From assembly GCF_900446255.1 (NCBI RefSeq), contig NZ_UIGI01000001.1:3622763-3686762 (forward strand): a stretch of 64,000 nt of DNA, in the 5' to 3' direction. This document shows positions 34,883 to 43,904 of this stretch, in pieces; within the stretch, counting starts at the first letter, position 1, and each line of letters opens with the position of its first letter. The position numbers and the translations under genes were made by a program. The stretch is from Buttiauxella agrestis (lineage in GTDB: Bacteria > Pseudomonadota > Gammaproteobacteria > Enterobacterales > Enterobacteriaceae). The notes under the pieces were generated by a model, which did no database searches, was not told where the DNA came from, and worked only from the letters and a program-made list of their open reading frames with translations.

Positions 34883-35267
34883 ATCCATACTCCCATACTT
34901 TGCTATTTCCGATGAATTGAGAATAGCAACACTGTCGACGCTTTAACATCCGTTTAAAAATCATTCATCGTTAATGACAGCATTGTTGAATAGTATTCAA
35001 CAATGTGAGAAAAATGTGGGTCAGCGCAATATTTTGCCTATGATAGAACCGCTTTCAGCAGACTTTAGTACCCACTGGCGAGTATGCCACGAGGCCTTGC
35101 CGAACGCGGGGAAAATGGGATTCAAGAAGTGTGATACTCTTCAAATCACTTGTAACGGCAGTGTTAAATATGGTTCAAGACCAGAGCGTGGATCATAAGG
35201 AATACAAATACATTCAACAATGGCGTGGGATAGCGTCATCCAACGAAAGGACTGACGGGAGAGGCAC
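34883..35267. promoter_or_regulatory. yahD-yahB divergent promoter region
   Basis: 385 bp without a gene, between the divergent yahD operon and yahB. It holds the 25-bp palindrome at 34981-35005 and a repeat of its right half at 35212-35222. The short open frame at 34974-35198 has no family resemblance and is not a gene. Confidence 0.6.
34981..35005. promoter_or_regulatory. perfect 25-bp palindrome, putative YahB operator
   Basis: Arms CATTGTTGAATA and TATTCAACAATG are perfect reverse complements around a central G. The symmetric T-N11-A arrangement expected for LysR-type proteins can be placed inside it. The half-site ATTCAACAATG recurs at 35212-35222, 46 bp before yahB. Together they suggest a primary and an autoregulatory site. 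Confidence 0.65.
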
Positions 35268-36197
35268 ATGAATTCTATTTTTACCGAAGAGAACCTGCTG
35301 GCCTTCACCACCACGGCGCGGCTTTCAAGTTTTAGTAAGGCTGCTGTCGAACTGGGGATCACCACCTCTGCCATCAGCTACACCATTAAGAGAATCGAGA
35401 CGTACCTCGATGTGGTGCTGTTTGTGCGCAACACGCGCAGCATTGAATTGACCGAATCTGGCTACTACTTCTATCGCAAAGCGACCGAACTGCTGAACGA
35501 CTTCCATGCCATTAAACGCGGCGTGGATACCATCTCGCAAGGCATTGAAGTCAAGGTACGCATCTGTATCAATCAGCTGCTTTACACGCCGCGCCATACC
35601 GCAAAGCTCCTGCAAATCCTCAAAAAACAGTTCCCCACCTGCCTGATAACCGTCACCACCGAGGTGTATAACGGCGTGTGGGACGCCATTATTAATAACC
35701 AGGCCAATATCGCGATTGGTGCGCCGGATACGCTGCTCGACGGCGGCGGTATTGATTACACCGAAATTGGCGCGATTCGCTGGGAATTTGCCATCGCCCC
35801 GACGCACCCGCTGGCGTTTATGCCGGAGCCGATTTCCGAGAGCCAGCTGCGCCTGTATCCCAACATCATGGTGGAAGACACGGCGCTGACGCTGAATAAA
35901 AAAGTGGGATGGTTGCTGCACGGGCAGGAAGCGATTCTGGTGCCGGATTTCAACACCAAATGTCAGTGTCAGATTTTGGGTGAAGGCGTCGGTTTTTTGC
36001 CGGATTACATGGTGCGCGAGGCCCAGGAAAGCGGCCTGCTGGTGACGCGCCAGATTAACAACCCGCGCCAGGATTCGCGCATGCTGTTAGCAACCCAACA
36101 CGCCGCCACCGGGCAAGTCACGCAGTGGATTAAAAAACAGTTCGCCACGGGGGGATTGCTGGCTGAGATTTATGGGGATTTGCTGGTTCGGGATTAA
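35268..36197 (+). CDS. yahB: LysR-type regulator YahB
   Basis: A 309-residue LysR regulator nearly identical in layout to E. coli YahB. The winged HTH is N-terminal (NLLAFTTTARLSSFSKAAVELGITTSAISYTIKRIETYLDVVLF); the effector domain covers about 90-300 (VRICINQLLYTPRHTAKLL, IGAPDTLLDGGGIDYTEIG, GEGVGFLPDYMV). GGGAGAGG precedes the ATG. It is divergent from the yah operon and is the obvious candidate regulator. Its stop overlaps the convergent DsbA-family gene by 4 bp. Confidence 0.94.
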   Translation: MNSIFTEENLLAFTTTARLSSFSKAAVELGITTSAISYTIKRIETYLDVVLFVRNTRSIELTESGYYFYRKATELLNDFHAIKRGVDTISQGIEVKVRICINQLLYTPRHTAKLLQILKKQFPTCLITVTTEVYNGVWDAIINNQANIAIGAPDTLLDGGGIDYTEIGAIRWEFAIAPTHPLAFMPEPISESQLRLYPNIMVEDTALTLNKKVGWLLHGQEAILVPDFNTKCQCQILGEGVGFLPDYMVREAQESGLLVTRQINNPRQDSRMLLATQHAATGQVTQWIKKQFATGGLLAEIYGDLLVRD

Positions 36198-36844
36198 GCG
36201 CCCGCCACACTGCGCAGCAGCATCTCCTGCCAGGTTGGGACATCGCCCAGGTATCGCCCGGCATCCAGCACCTGTAACTGCCCGGCGTTATTGCGAAGCG
36301 CAAAAGTGGGGAAACCACGGCCACCAAGCTGAGCCAGTAGCGCCCGGCTTTCGGCAATATGCTGATTGAGAATTTCACCGTCGATGGCCTGCATTTCTGC
36401 GCTAAAAGCCGGGGCCGATAAGCCAAGTTCCTGGGCCAACGCTTCCAGAACCGGTAAATCTGCCACACGCTTGCCATGCTGGTAGTGCGCCACCTGAATA
36501 AGATGGAGCATATCCAGCCCGCGCCCGGCCAGCTTTTGCGCCGCAAGAATCGCGCAGGTGGGCGGGGCCGAGTCCATCACTGCCCTGGTATCCAACAACA
36601 AGCCATTGATATACGCATCACCGAACGGCTGCCCGGTCATGGCGGCAATCCGCGCATCATGCTCGATAACATGCCCGCGCCACTGCGCATCTATGGTGCG
36701 ACGGTGGTTGCCAACCATCATGCCGCCGCCATGCAGAGCAATGGAAAGTCCTTTGACCGCACGCGCCGCCTTCACAAGGGGTGCCGCACCGTAGCACCAG
36801 CCACATAGCGGGTCGAAAATGTAATACAGAGTGTGAGTTGTCAT
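36194..36844 (-). CDS. DsbA-family thioredoxin-fold protein (CGWC motif)
   Basis: A 216-residue protein with the thioredoxin-type motif C14-G-W-C17 in YYIFDPLCGWCYGAAP, a helical insert, and the cis-Pro loop RGFPTFAL. This is the DsbA-like/FrnE-like cytoplasmic group (no signal peptide), often annotated DsbA family or 2-hydroxychromene-isomerase-like. It follows the metallo-beta-lactamase-fold gene by 12 bp and probably shares its promoter. The substrate is unknown; a thiol-redox or glutathione-linked detoxification role is plausible. Confidence 0.85.
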   Translation of the reverse strand: MTTHTLYYIFDPLCGWCYGAAPLVKAARAVKGLSIALHGGGMMVGNHRRTIDAQWRGHVIEHDARIAAMTGQPFGDAYINGLLLDTRAVMDSAPPTCAILAAQKLAGRGLDMLHLIQVAHYQHGKRVADLPVLEALAQELGLSAPAFSAEMQAIDGEILNQHIAESRALLAQLGGRGFPTFALRNNAGQLQVLDAGRYLGDVPTWQEMLLRSVAGA

Positions 36845-36856
36845 TTTACCTCCTGG

Positions 36857-37723
36857 TTACTGCGGCCAGTTCATCTCACCTTTCAGCACTTTCGCACTGA
36901 GATCCAGGCTCGACTCATCTTTTAAGCCCGGATACTGCTTCTTCATCGCCGCAATCAGTTGAGCTGAATCTTTGGCTTTCGGCAACGCGTTTTCCAGCGT
37001 CGTCAGGTAGTTTTGCGTAAAGCTTACCGACTCAAGCGTTTGCGGTGCGCCCGGCAGGAAATGGCCTGGAACCACGACTTCTGGTTTCAGGGCTTTGATG
37101 CTTTCCAGCGTTTGCAGCCAGTCGGCACGCGATTGCGGCGTTTGAGTATCAGCCACCCACAGATGAATATTATTGCCCGCTACTGGCACCCCGCCCACCA
37201 CCGCTTTTAGCGCGGGGATCCACACGTAGGTGCTGTCTGGCGTTGGGCCTTTTACTTCGATTTTCTGGCCGTCAACCATGAAGCTGTTGCCCTGAAGCGG
37301 CTGCGGCACCACCACCGAGTGTGGCGCGTTCTCTTTAAGAATCGGTCCCCAGTAAGCCAGTTTACCGTCCTTTGAGGCATTAATCGCCGCAATGGTTTCC
37401 GGCGTGGCGACGATTTTTGCCTGGGGGAATGCGGCCTTAATTTTGTCCAGACCGAAGTAGAAGTCCGGGTCAGAATGGCTGATGTAAACGGTCGTCAGCG
37501 TTTTGCCGGTCGCTTTGATCTTCTGAATCAGCTGCTCGGCGTCGTTACCCTGAAACTGCGCGTCAATCAGCACCACTTCTTTCTCGCCACTGACTATCTC
37601 GGATGACACCGGGAACACGCTTTTCTCACCAGGATTGTAAACTTCCATCGTTAACGGGCTGGCGGCGTGTGCCAGAGTCGTAAAGCTGGCGAGAGTCAGA
37701 GTAAGTACAGATTTTTTAAACAT
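36857..37723 (-). CDS. secreted metallo-beta-lactamase-fold protein with altered metal motif
   Basis: A 288-residue exported protein. The signal peptide is MFKKSVLTLTLASFTTLAHA. The MBL fold is seen in VVLIDAQFQGNDAEQLIQKI, TVYISHSDPDFYFGLD and VVVPGHFLPGAP. The usual HxHxDH ligand motif is replaced by H-S-D-P-D-F, so the second and third histidines are missing while a later GH is kept. The metal site is therefore reduced or different. The frame extends to 37801, but the ATG at 37723 begins the signal peptide. It is divergent from a LysR gene that probably regulates it. Confidence 0.85.
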   Translation of the reverse strand: MFKKSVLTLTLASFTTLAHAASPLTMEVYNPGEKSVFPVSSEIVSGEKEVVLIDAQFQGNDAEQLIQKIKATGKTLTTVYISHSDPDFYFGLDKIKAAFPQAKIVATPETIAAINASKDGKLAYWGPILKENAPHSVVVPQPLQGNSFMVDGQKIEVKGPTPDSTYVWIPALKAVVGGVPVAGNNIHLWVADTQTPQSRADWLQTLESIKALKPEVVVPGHFLPGAPQTLESVSFTQNYLTTLENALPKAKDSAQLIAAMKKQYPGLKDESSLDLSAKVLKGEMNWPQ

Positions 37724-37765
37724 AGCAGATGCCCTAAATTGTCTTGATGTTGGGCACATCTTACG

Positions 37766-37818
37766 TTGCATAAATTGATACAAAAACCGGATAATGAGCA
37801 ACTATTCATTGCATAAAT
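37766..37818. promoter_or_regulatory. direct repeats TTGCATAAAT in LysR/MBL intergenic region
   Basis: TTGCATAAAT occurs at 37766-37775 and 37809-37818, 43 bp apart (about four helical turns) between divergent genes. This spacing fits a LysR-type tetramer contacting two sites on one DNA face. Confidence 0.5.
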
Positions 37819-37828
37819 CGGACGAATA

Positions 37829-38737
37829 ATGGATCGCATTACCGCCGCACGGGTGTTTGTCACCATTGTCGATCTGGGCAGTATGATTGCCGCCGCAGAC
37901 CATCTTGAGATGTCGCGAGCCATGGTGACACGTTATCTGGCGCAGATGGAAGAGTGGACGGGCGCACGCCTGCTGCACCGCACCACGCGCAAACTGAGCC
38001 TGACCGATGTGGGTGAAAGAACCCTGAGCCTGTCGCGCAAAATGCTCGCTGTCGCCGAAGCTATCGATCTGGTCGAGGATAATCAGACCGAGGAAATACG
38101 CGGCCTGCTGCGCATCACCTGCTCCCAGTCGCTGGGGCAAACCGCGCTGGCAGGCGCCGTAACGCAGTTTCTGAAACGCCACCCTCAGGTGAGCGTCGAT
38201 CTGCAAATGAACAACCGGACGGTAAATCTGGTGGTAGAACGGATCGATCTGGCACTGCGCATCACCAATGAACTGGACCCGAATTTGATTGCCCGCCCGC
38301 TTTCCACCTGCGCCTCGGTGGTGTGCGCCACTCCGACTTATCTGGCGGCAAACGGCACTCCGAATCATCCTGAAGATCTCGCCAGCCATAATTGCCTGAC
38401 TTACAACTGGTTCGGCAAAAGCCTGTGGCATTTTGACCGTGCAGGGGAAAAATCTGCCGTGGCGGTGAGCGGCAATCTCAGCGCCAATGAATCGGTGGTG
38501 CTGCTGGCCGGGACGCTGCAGGGCGCGGGGATTTCGCTCCAGCCGTACTATTCTGCCGCCCCGCTACTGGAAAAAGGTGAACTTGTAGAACTATTGCCAG
38601 GCTACCAACCGCAGGCGATGGGCATCTACGGCATTTACACCACCCGCAAACAGATGCCCGCTACGCTGCGCGCGATGCTGGATTATCTGGTGGAATGGTT
38701 TGCCACGAACGAACAGTGGCGAGCCACTCTGCGTTAA
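37829..38737 (+). CDS. LysR-type transcriptional regulator
   Basis: A 302-residue regulator with an N-terminal winged HTH (DRITAARVFVTIVDLGSMIAAADHLEMSRAMVTRYLAQMEEWTGARLLHRTTRKLSLT) and a substrate-binding-like effector domain from about residue 92. The RTTRKLSLTD segment fits the CrgA/AaeR-type LysR group that often regulates stress or aromatic-compound genes. It is divergent (105 bp) from the MBL and DsbA-family genes. Effector unknown. Confidence 0.9.
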   Translation: MDRITAARVFVTIVDLGSMIAAADHLEMSRAMVTRYLAQMEEWTGARLLHRTTRKLSLTDVGERTLSLSRKMLAVAEAIDLVEDNQTEEIRGLLRITCSQSLGQTALAGAVTQFLKRHPQVSVDLQMNNRTVNLVVERIDLALRITNELDPNLIARPLSTCASVVCATPTYLAANGTPNHPEDLASHNCLTYNWFGKSLWHFDRAGEKSAVAVSGNLSANESVVLLAGTLQGAGISLQPYYSAAPLLEKGELVELLPGYQPQAMGIYGIYTTRKQMPATLRAMLDYLVEWFATNEQWRATLR

Positions 38738-38779
38738 ATCTCGCCAATCATTATCTCGTTATGGTTAATCCCCCGCCAT

Positions 38780-38801
38780 TACCCCTACTCATGAAGGGGT
38801 A
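38780..38801. promoter_or_regulatory. putative NarL heptamer pair upstream of fdnG
   Basis: TACCCCT and its inverted copy AGGGGTA are separated by 8 nt. Both match the NarL heptamer consensus; E. coli fdnG is nitrate-induced through NarL. The spacing differs from the classical 7-2-7 arrangement, so the details are uncertain. Confidence 0.55.
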
Positions 38802-38825
38802 ACTGGCTACCCAATGCCTGGCGAC

Positions 38826-38866
38826 TTGATTTTGCTCAATAACCAACCGGTAAATGTGGGTATTTT
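38826..38866 (+). promoter_or_regulatory. FNR-dependent fdnG promoter
   Basis: TTGAT-TTTG-CTCAA at 38826-38839 is an FNR box with one mismatch. A TATTTT -10 element at 38861-38866 implies a start near 38873, putting FNR at about -41, the class II position. The start codon is about 29 nt further on. Confidence 0.65.
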
Positions 38867-38901
38867 CGCGACCATTCATACGTCATAACAATGAGGTTAC
38901 G

Positions 38902-41900
38902 ATGGACGTCAGTCGCAGAAAATTTTTCAAGATCTGTGCCGGCGGGATGGCAGGGACTACCGCCGCAGTTCTGGGATTTTCTCCCAAAGCGGCACTTGCC
39001 GAGGTACGCAACTTTAAGCTTTTGCGTGCCAAAGAAACCCGCAATACCTGTACATACTGCTCAGTAGGCTGTGGTTTGTTGATGTACAGCCTGGGCGATG
39101 GCTCGAAAAACGCGAAATCCAGTATTTTCCATATTGAAGGCGACCCGGATCACCCGGTAAACCGTGGGGCGCTATGCCCGAAAGGCGCGGGTCTGCTGGA
39201 TTATATCCACAGCGAAAGCCGCCTGCGTTACCCGGAATACCGCGCGCCAGGCTCCGATAAATGGCAGCGCATCAGTTGGGAAGATGCGTTCGCGCGTATT
39301 TCTCGCCTGATGAAAGATGACCGCGATGCCAATTTCGTTGAGAAGAATGAGCAAAACGTCACGGTAAACCGTTGGCTCTCCACCGGCATGTTATGTGCGT
39401 CGGCGGCCAGCAACGAAACCGGGATGCTGACACAGAAATTTGTCCGCTCGCTGGGCATGTTAGCGGTAGATAACCAGGCGCGCGTCTGACACGGACCAAC
39501 GGTAGCAAGTCTTGCTCCAACATTTGGTCGCGGTGCGATGACCAACCACTGGGTTGATATCAAAAACGCCAACGTTGTGATGGTGATGGGCGGCAACGCC
39601 GCTGAAGCGCATCCGGTGGGTTTCCGCTGGGCGATGGAAGCCAAAAACAACAACGACGCCACCCTGATTGTGGTCGATCCGCGCTTTACCCGCACCGCTT
39701 CGGTGGCGGATATTTATGCGCCAATCCGCTCCGGCACCGACATTACTTTCCTGTCGGGCGTTCTGCTGTACCTGATTTCCAATAACAAAATCAACGCCGA
39801 ATACGTAAAGCATTACACCAATGCCAGCCTTTTGGTGCGTGACGATTTTAGCTTCGATGATGGCCTGTTTAGCGGCTATGACGAAGCCAAACGCCAGTAC
39901 GACAAAACCAGCTGGAACTATCAGTTCGACGAAAACGGTTATGCGAAACGCGACGACACGCTCACCGACCCGCGCTGCGTGTGGAACCTGCTCAAAGAGC
40001 ACGTTTCCCGTTATACGCCGGAAATGGTCGAGCATATTTGCGGCACGCCGCAGGCCGATTTCCTGAAAGTGTGTGAAGTGCTGGCCTCAACCAGTGCTGC
40101 CGATCGCACTACTACCTTCCTGTACGCGCTGGGCTGGACGCAACACACCGTGGGCGCACAAAACATTCGCACCATGGCGATGATCCAGTTATTGCTCGGC
40201 AATATGGGCATGGCGGGTGGCGGCGTGAACGCCTTGCGCGGGCACTCCAATATTCAGGGTTTGACCGATCTCGGCCTGCTGTCCACCAGCCTGCCGGGTT
40301 ATCTGACGCTGCCTTCTGAAAAGCAAACCGACCTGCAAACTTATCTGACGGCAAACACGCCGAAAGCCACGCTGCCAGGCCAGGTGAACTATTGGGGCAA
40401 CTATCCGAAGTTCTTCGTTAGCCTGATGAAAGCATTCTATGGCGATGATGCGCGTAAAGATAACAACTGGGGCTTTGACTGGCTGCCGAAGTGGGACCAG
40501 GCGTACGACGTGCTGAAGTATTTCGACATGATGGACCGCAACAAAGTCACGGGTTACATCTGCCAGGGCTTTAACCCGGTGGCGTCGTTCCCGGATAAAA
40601 ACAAAATTGTCGCCAGCCTTAGCAAGCTGAAATATCTGGTGATTATCGACCCGCTCGTCACCGAAACATCTAACTTCTGGCAGAACCACGGCGAGATGAA
40701 TGACGTGAACCCGGCGGCGATTCAGACCGAAGTGTTCCGCCTGCCATCCACCTGTTTTGCCGAAGAAGACGGTTCGATTGCCAACTCCGGGCGCTGGTTG
40801 CAGTGGCACTGGAAAGGGGCTGACGCACCGGGAGAAGCGCGTAACGACGGAGAAATTCTGGCCGGGATTTACCATCAAATCCGCCAGCTTTATCGCTCAG
40901 AAGGCGGTAAAGGTGCAGAATCGTTGCTGAAAATGAGCTGGCATTACGAGCAGCCAGACAGCCCAGAGTCCGAAGAAGTCGCCAAAGAGAACAACGGCTA
41001 CGCGCTGGAAGATCTCTACGATCCGGCTGGGAATTTGCTGGCGAAGAAAGGCCAGCTTCTGGACTCGTTTGCGCTGTTACGTGACGACGGCACCACCGCG
41101 TCTGCCTGCTGGATTTATACCGGCAGCTGGACGGCGAAAGGCAACCAGATGGCGAACCGCGATAACGCCGATCCGTCCGGTCTGGGTAACACGCTCGGCT
41201 GGGCCTGGGCGTGGCCGCTCAACCGCCGCATTATCTACAACCGCGCGTCTGCCGATCCACAGGGCAAACCGTGGGACCCGAAACGCATGTTGATTCAATG
41301 GAACGGCGCGAAGTGGGTCGGGAACGATATCCCGGACTACAACACTGCCGCACCGGGCAGCGGCGTCGGGCCGTTTATCATGCAGCCGGAAGGTTTAGGC
41401 CGCCTGTTTGCCATCGACAAAATGGCGGAAGGCCCATTCCCTGAGCATTACGAGCCGTTTGAAACGCCGCTGGGCACCAACCCGCTGCATCCAAATGTGG
41501 TGTCGAACCCGGCGGCTCGCCTGTATGAAGCTGACGCTAAACGCATGGGCAAACGCCACGAGTTCCCGTATGTCGGCACCACGTATCGCCTGACCGAACA
41601 TTTCCATACCTGGACTAAACACTCGCGGCTTAACGCGATTGCGCAGCCCGAGCAGTTTGTGGAAATCAGCGAAAAGCTGGCGAAAGCCAAAGGCATTGCC
41701 AACGGCGACCACGTGAAAGTCAGCAGCAAACGCGGATTTATTCGCGCCGTTGCGGTCGTCACCCAGCGCCTGCAAACGCTGAACGCGGGCGGGCAGGAAG
41801 TGGAAACCGTGGGTATTCCGCTGCACTGGGGCTTTGAAGGCACGGCGCGTAAAGGCTATCTCGCCAACACGCTCACGCCGTCCGTCGGTGACGCTAACTC

Positions 41901-41949
41901 GCAAACGCCAGAGTACAAGGCGTTTCTGGTCAACATTGAGAAGGCGTAA
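38902..41949 (+). CDS. fdnG: formate dehydrogenase-N major subunit (selenoprotein, Mo-bis-MGD)
   Basis: A 1015-residue periplasmic catalytic subunit that oxidises formate to CO2 for anaerobic nitrate respiration. A Tat signal (SRRKFF, residues 5-10) starts the protein; the [4Fe-4S] cysteines are in [13 protein letters not shown] plus a later cysteine in ALCPKGAG. The UGA at 39487-39489 is residue 196, within [14 protein letters not shown], exactly the selenocysteine position of E. coli FdnG, so the reading continues through it to 41949. Total length and the C-terminus VNIEKA match FdnG. Three-gene operon with fdnH and fdnI. An ordinary gene-finder would split it in two. Confidence 0.97.
39487..39525 (+). 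promoter_or_regulatory. bacterial SECIS element with UGA selenocysteine codon
   Basis: Immediately after the UGA lies a hairpin whose apical part is AGCAA-GTC-TTGCT (39504-39516), at the distance used by SelB to insert selenocysteine. The flanking CCAAC and TTTGG segments may extend the stem. Confidence 0.8.
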
Positions 41950-41960
41950 GGAGCGAACTC

Positions 41961-42845
41961 ATGTCCATGCAATCTCAGGATATTATCAAGCGCTCGGCTA
42001 CTAACGCCATGACGCCACCGCCGCAGGCTCGTGACTTCAAAGAAGAAGTCGCCAAGCTGATTGACGTCTCAAGCTGTATTGGCTGCAAAGCCTGCCAGGT
42101 CGCCTGTTCGGAGTGGAACGACATCCGCGATGAAGTCGGTCATTGCGTCGGGGTTTACGATAACCCCGCCGATTTGAGCGCCAAATCCTGGACGTTAATG
42201 CGCTTTAGCGAAACCACGCAAAACGGCAAGCTGGAGTGGCTTATCCGCAAGGATGGCTGCATGCACTGTGAAGATCCGGGCTGCCTGAAGGCCTGCCCGT
42301 CTGCGGGTGCCATCATTCAGTACGCAAACGGGATCGTCGATTTTCAGTCGGAACATTGTATTGGCTGCGGGTATTGCATCGCCGGGTGCCCGTTCAATAT
42401 TCCGCGCCTGAATAAAGACGATAACCGCGTCTACAAATGCACGCTGTGTGTCGATCGCGTCAGCGTCGGCCAGGAGCCTGCCTGCGTGAAAACCTGCCCG
42501 ACGGGTGCCATTCATTTTGGCACCAAAAAGGAGATGTTAGACGTGGCCGACGAACGCGTGGCGAAACTGCAAAAACGCGGCTATCCGCACGCAGGGCTTT
42601 ACAATCCGCAGGCTGTGGGCGGCACGCACGTGATGTATGTGCTGCATCATGCCGATCAGCCGGAGCTGTATCACAATCTGCCGAAAGATCCGCAAATCGA
42701 CACGCCAATCAACCTGTGGAAAGGGATCCTCAAACCGCTGTCGGCGGCAGGTTTTATCGCCACCTTCGCCGGGCTGATTTTCCATTACATTGGCGTCGGG
42801 CCGAATGAAGAGGTGGATGAAGACGAGGAGGAACATCATGATTAA
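41961..42845 (+). CDS. fdnH: formate dehydrogenase-N iron-sulfur subunit
   Basis: A 294-residue electron-transfer subunit, same length as E. coli FdnH. Four cysteine clusters for [4Fe-4S] centres are visible ([51 protein letters not shown] with ACVKTCP). The C-terminal helix [24 protein letters not shown] anchors it in the membrane, with an acidic tail. It passes electrons from FdnG to the haems of FdnI. It lies 11 bp after fdnG and overlaps fdnI by 8 bp. Confidence 0.97.
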   Translation: MSMQSQDIIKRSATNAMTPPPQARDFKEEVAKLIDVSSCIGCKACQVACSEWNDIRDEVGHCVGVYDNPADLSAKSWTLMRFSETTQNGKLEWLIRKDGCMHCEDPGCLKACPSAGAIIQYANGIVDFQSEHCIGCGYCIAGCPFNIPRLNKDDNRVYKCTLCVDRVSVGQEPACVKTCPTGAIHFGTKKEMLDVADERVAKLQKRGYPHAGLYNPQAVGGTHVMYVLHHADQPELYHNLPKDPQIDTPINLWKGILKPLSAAGFIATFAGLIFHYIGVGPNEEVDEDEEEHHD

Positions 42846-43494
42846 GCAGAGAAAATCGATTGTCAGGACGAAATTTATCGACCGCGCTTGCCACTGGACG
42901 GTAGTGATTTGCTTCTTCCTGGTGTCACTTTCCGGTATTGCGCTGTTCTTCCCGACGCTACAATGGCTGACGGAAACCTTCGGCACACCGCAAATGGGCC
43001 GTATTCTGCACCCGTTCTTTGGGGTGCTGATTTTCGTGGCGCTGATGTTTATGTTTGCGCGTTTCGTGCATCACAATATCCCGGAAAAGCAGGACTGGCC
43101 GTGGGTAAAAAATATTGTTGAAGTGCTGAAAGGCAACGAGCATAAAGTGGCGGATGTCGGCAAATATAACGCCGGGCAGAAGATGATGTTCTGGACCATT
43201 ATGAGCATGATTTTCGTGCTGCTGGTGACGGGCGTGATTATCTGGCGGCCTTATTTTGCCTCGTACTTTCCCATCAAACTGGTGCGCTACAGCCTGCTGA
43301 TTCATGCGACTGTCGCCATTATTTTGATCCACGCCATCCTGATTCATATGTATATGGCGTTCTGGGTGAAAGGTTCGATTAAAGGCATGATCGTCGGCAA
43401 AGTGAGCCGCCGCTGGGCGCAGAAGCACCATCCGCGTTGGTATCGGGCGATTCTGGCCAAAGAAGCGAAGAAAGAGAGTACTGAAGGGTTGTAG
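42838..43494 (+). CDS. fdnI: formate dehydrogenase-N cytochrome b556 subunit
   Basis: A 218-residue membrane cytochrome with four transmembrane helices that reduces menaquinone. Haem-ligand histidines are visible in [46 protein letters not shown]. The sequence [24 protein letters not shown] is the conserved central loop. The ATG at 42838 was chosen over the longer frame from 42790, because it gives the E. coli FdnI length and has GAGGAGGA upstream. A terminator hairpin follows. Confidence 0.96.
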   Translation: MIKQRKSIVRTKFIDRACHWTVVICFFLVSLSGIALFFPTLQWLTETFGTPQMGRILHPFFGVLIFVALMFMFARFVHHNIPEKQDWPWVKNIVEVLKGNEHKVADVGKYNAGQKMMFWTIMSMIFVLLVTGVIIWRPYFASYFPIKLVRYSLLIHATVAIILIHAILIHMYMAFWVKGSIKGMIVGKVSRRWAQKHHPRWYRAILAKEAKKESTEGL

Positions 43495-43510
43495 TGATTG
43501 GCCCTGATTT

Positions 43511-43532
43511 CCCCGGCGAATGTTTGCCGGGG
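43511..43532 (+). terminator. hairpin after fdnGHI
   Basis: Seven-bp GC stem CCCCGGC / GCCGGGG with the loop GAATGTTT, followed by ATTTGTAT. It lies 17 nt after the fdnI stop and matches an intrinsic terminator. Confidence 0.75.
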
Positions 43533-43607
43533 ATTTGTATCAGCCGTAATTTTCCCGGACAATACCCTTTTTGGCTATTTTCACCTGACTTCCGGCGTAA
43601 CAATGAC

Positions 43608-43859
43608 ATGAAACACCCTCTCGAAACCCTGATGAGCGCTGGCGGAATTTTGCTGCTGGCCCTTTTCTCCTGCCTGCTGCTTCCCGCCCCGGCGCTGACG
43701 ATTGAACTGGCGCAAAAGCTCATCACGATGTTTCACCTGCTGGATATGAACCAGCTCTACACCATTATTTTCTGCCTGTGGTTCCTGGCGTTGGGTGCAA
43801 TTGAATACTTCGTGATTCGCTTTATCTGGAAGCGTTGGTTTTCGATTGACCGTTATTGA
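43608..43859 (+). CDS. ybdJ: small inner membrane protein YbdJ (DUF1158)
   Basis: An 83-residue protein close to E. coli YbdJ (MKHPLETLMSAGGILLLALF, NQLYTIIFCLWFLALGAIEY). Two hydrophobic helices are at about 9-28 and 48-70 and it ends RWFSIDRY. Function unknown. The frame opens upstream at 43494, but that part covers the fdn terminator; the ATG at 43608 gives the family length. It neighbours ybdG and ybdK as in E. coli, although nfsB is absent here. Confidence 0.9.
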   Translation: MKHPLETLMSAGGILLLALFSCLLLPAPALTIELAQKLITMFHLLDMNQLYTIIFCLWFLALGAIEYFVIRFIWKRWFSIDRY

Positions 43860-43870
43860 TAAGGTTATTG

Positions 43871-43904
43871 GTGTCGGTTGACGCAGTACTTAACCGACCT
43901 ACAA
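43871..43904. repeat. single REP-like palindrome
   Basis: GTCGGTT at 43873-43879 and AACCGAC at 43892-43898, followed by CTACAAAA, form a REP-type unit between the convergent ybdJ and ybdG genes. It probably ends or protects both transcripts. Confidence 0.7.

Noticed and set aside
34974-35198. Small ORF (74 codons) in the yahD-yahB intergenic region
   Set aside because: It spans the operator palindrome, shows no family features and has no good ribosome binding site.
38854-41949. fdnG read as two broken ORFs or a pseudogene
   Set aside because: The stop is a TGA at the conserved selenocysteine codon with a SECIS-like hairpin; both halves are in frame and total 1015 residues like FdnG.
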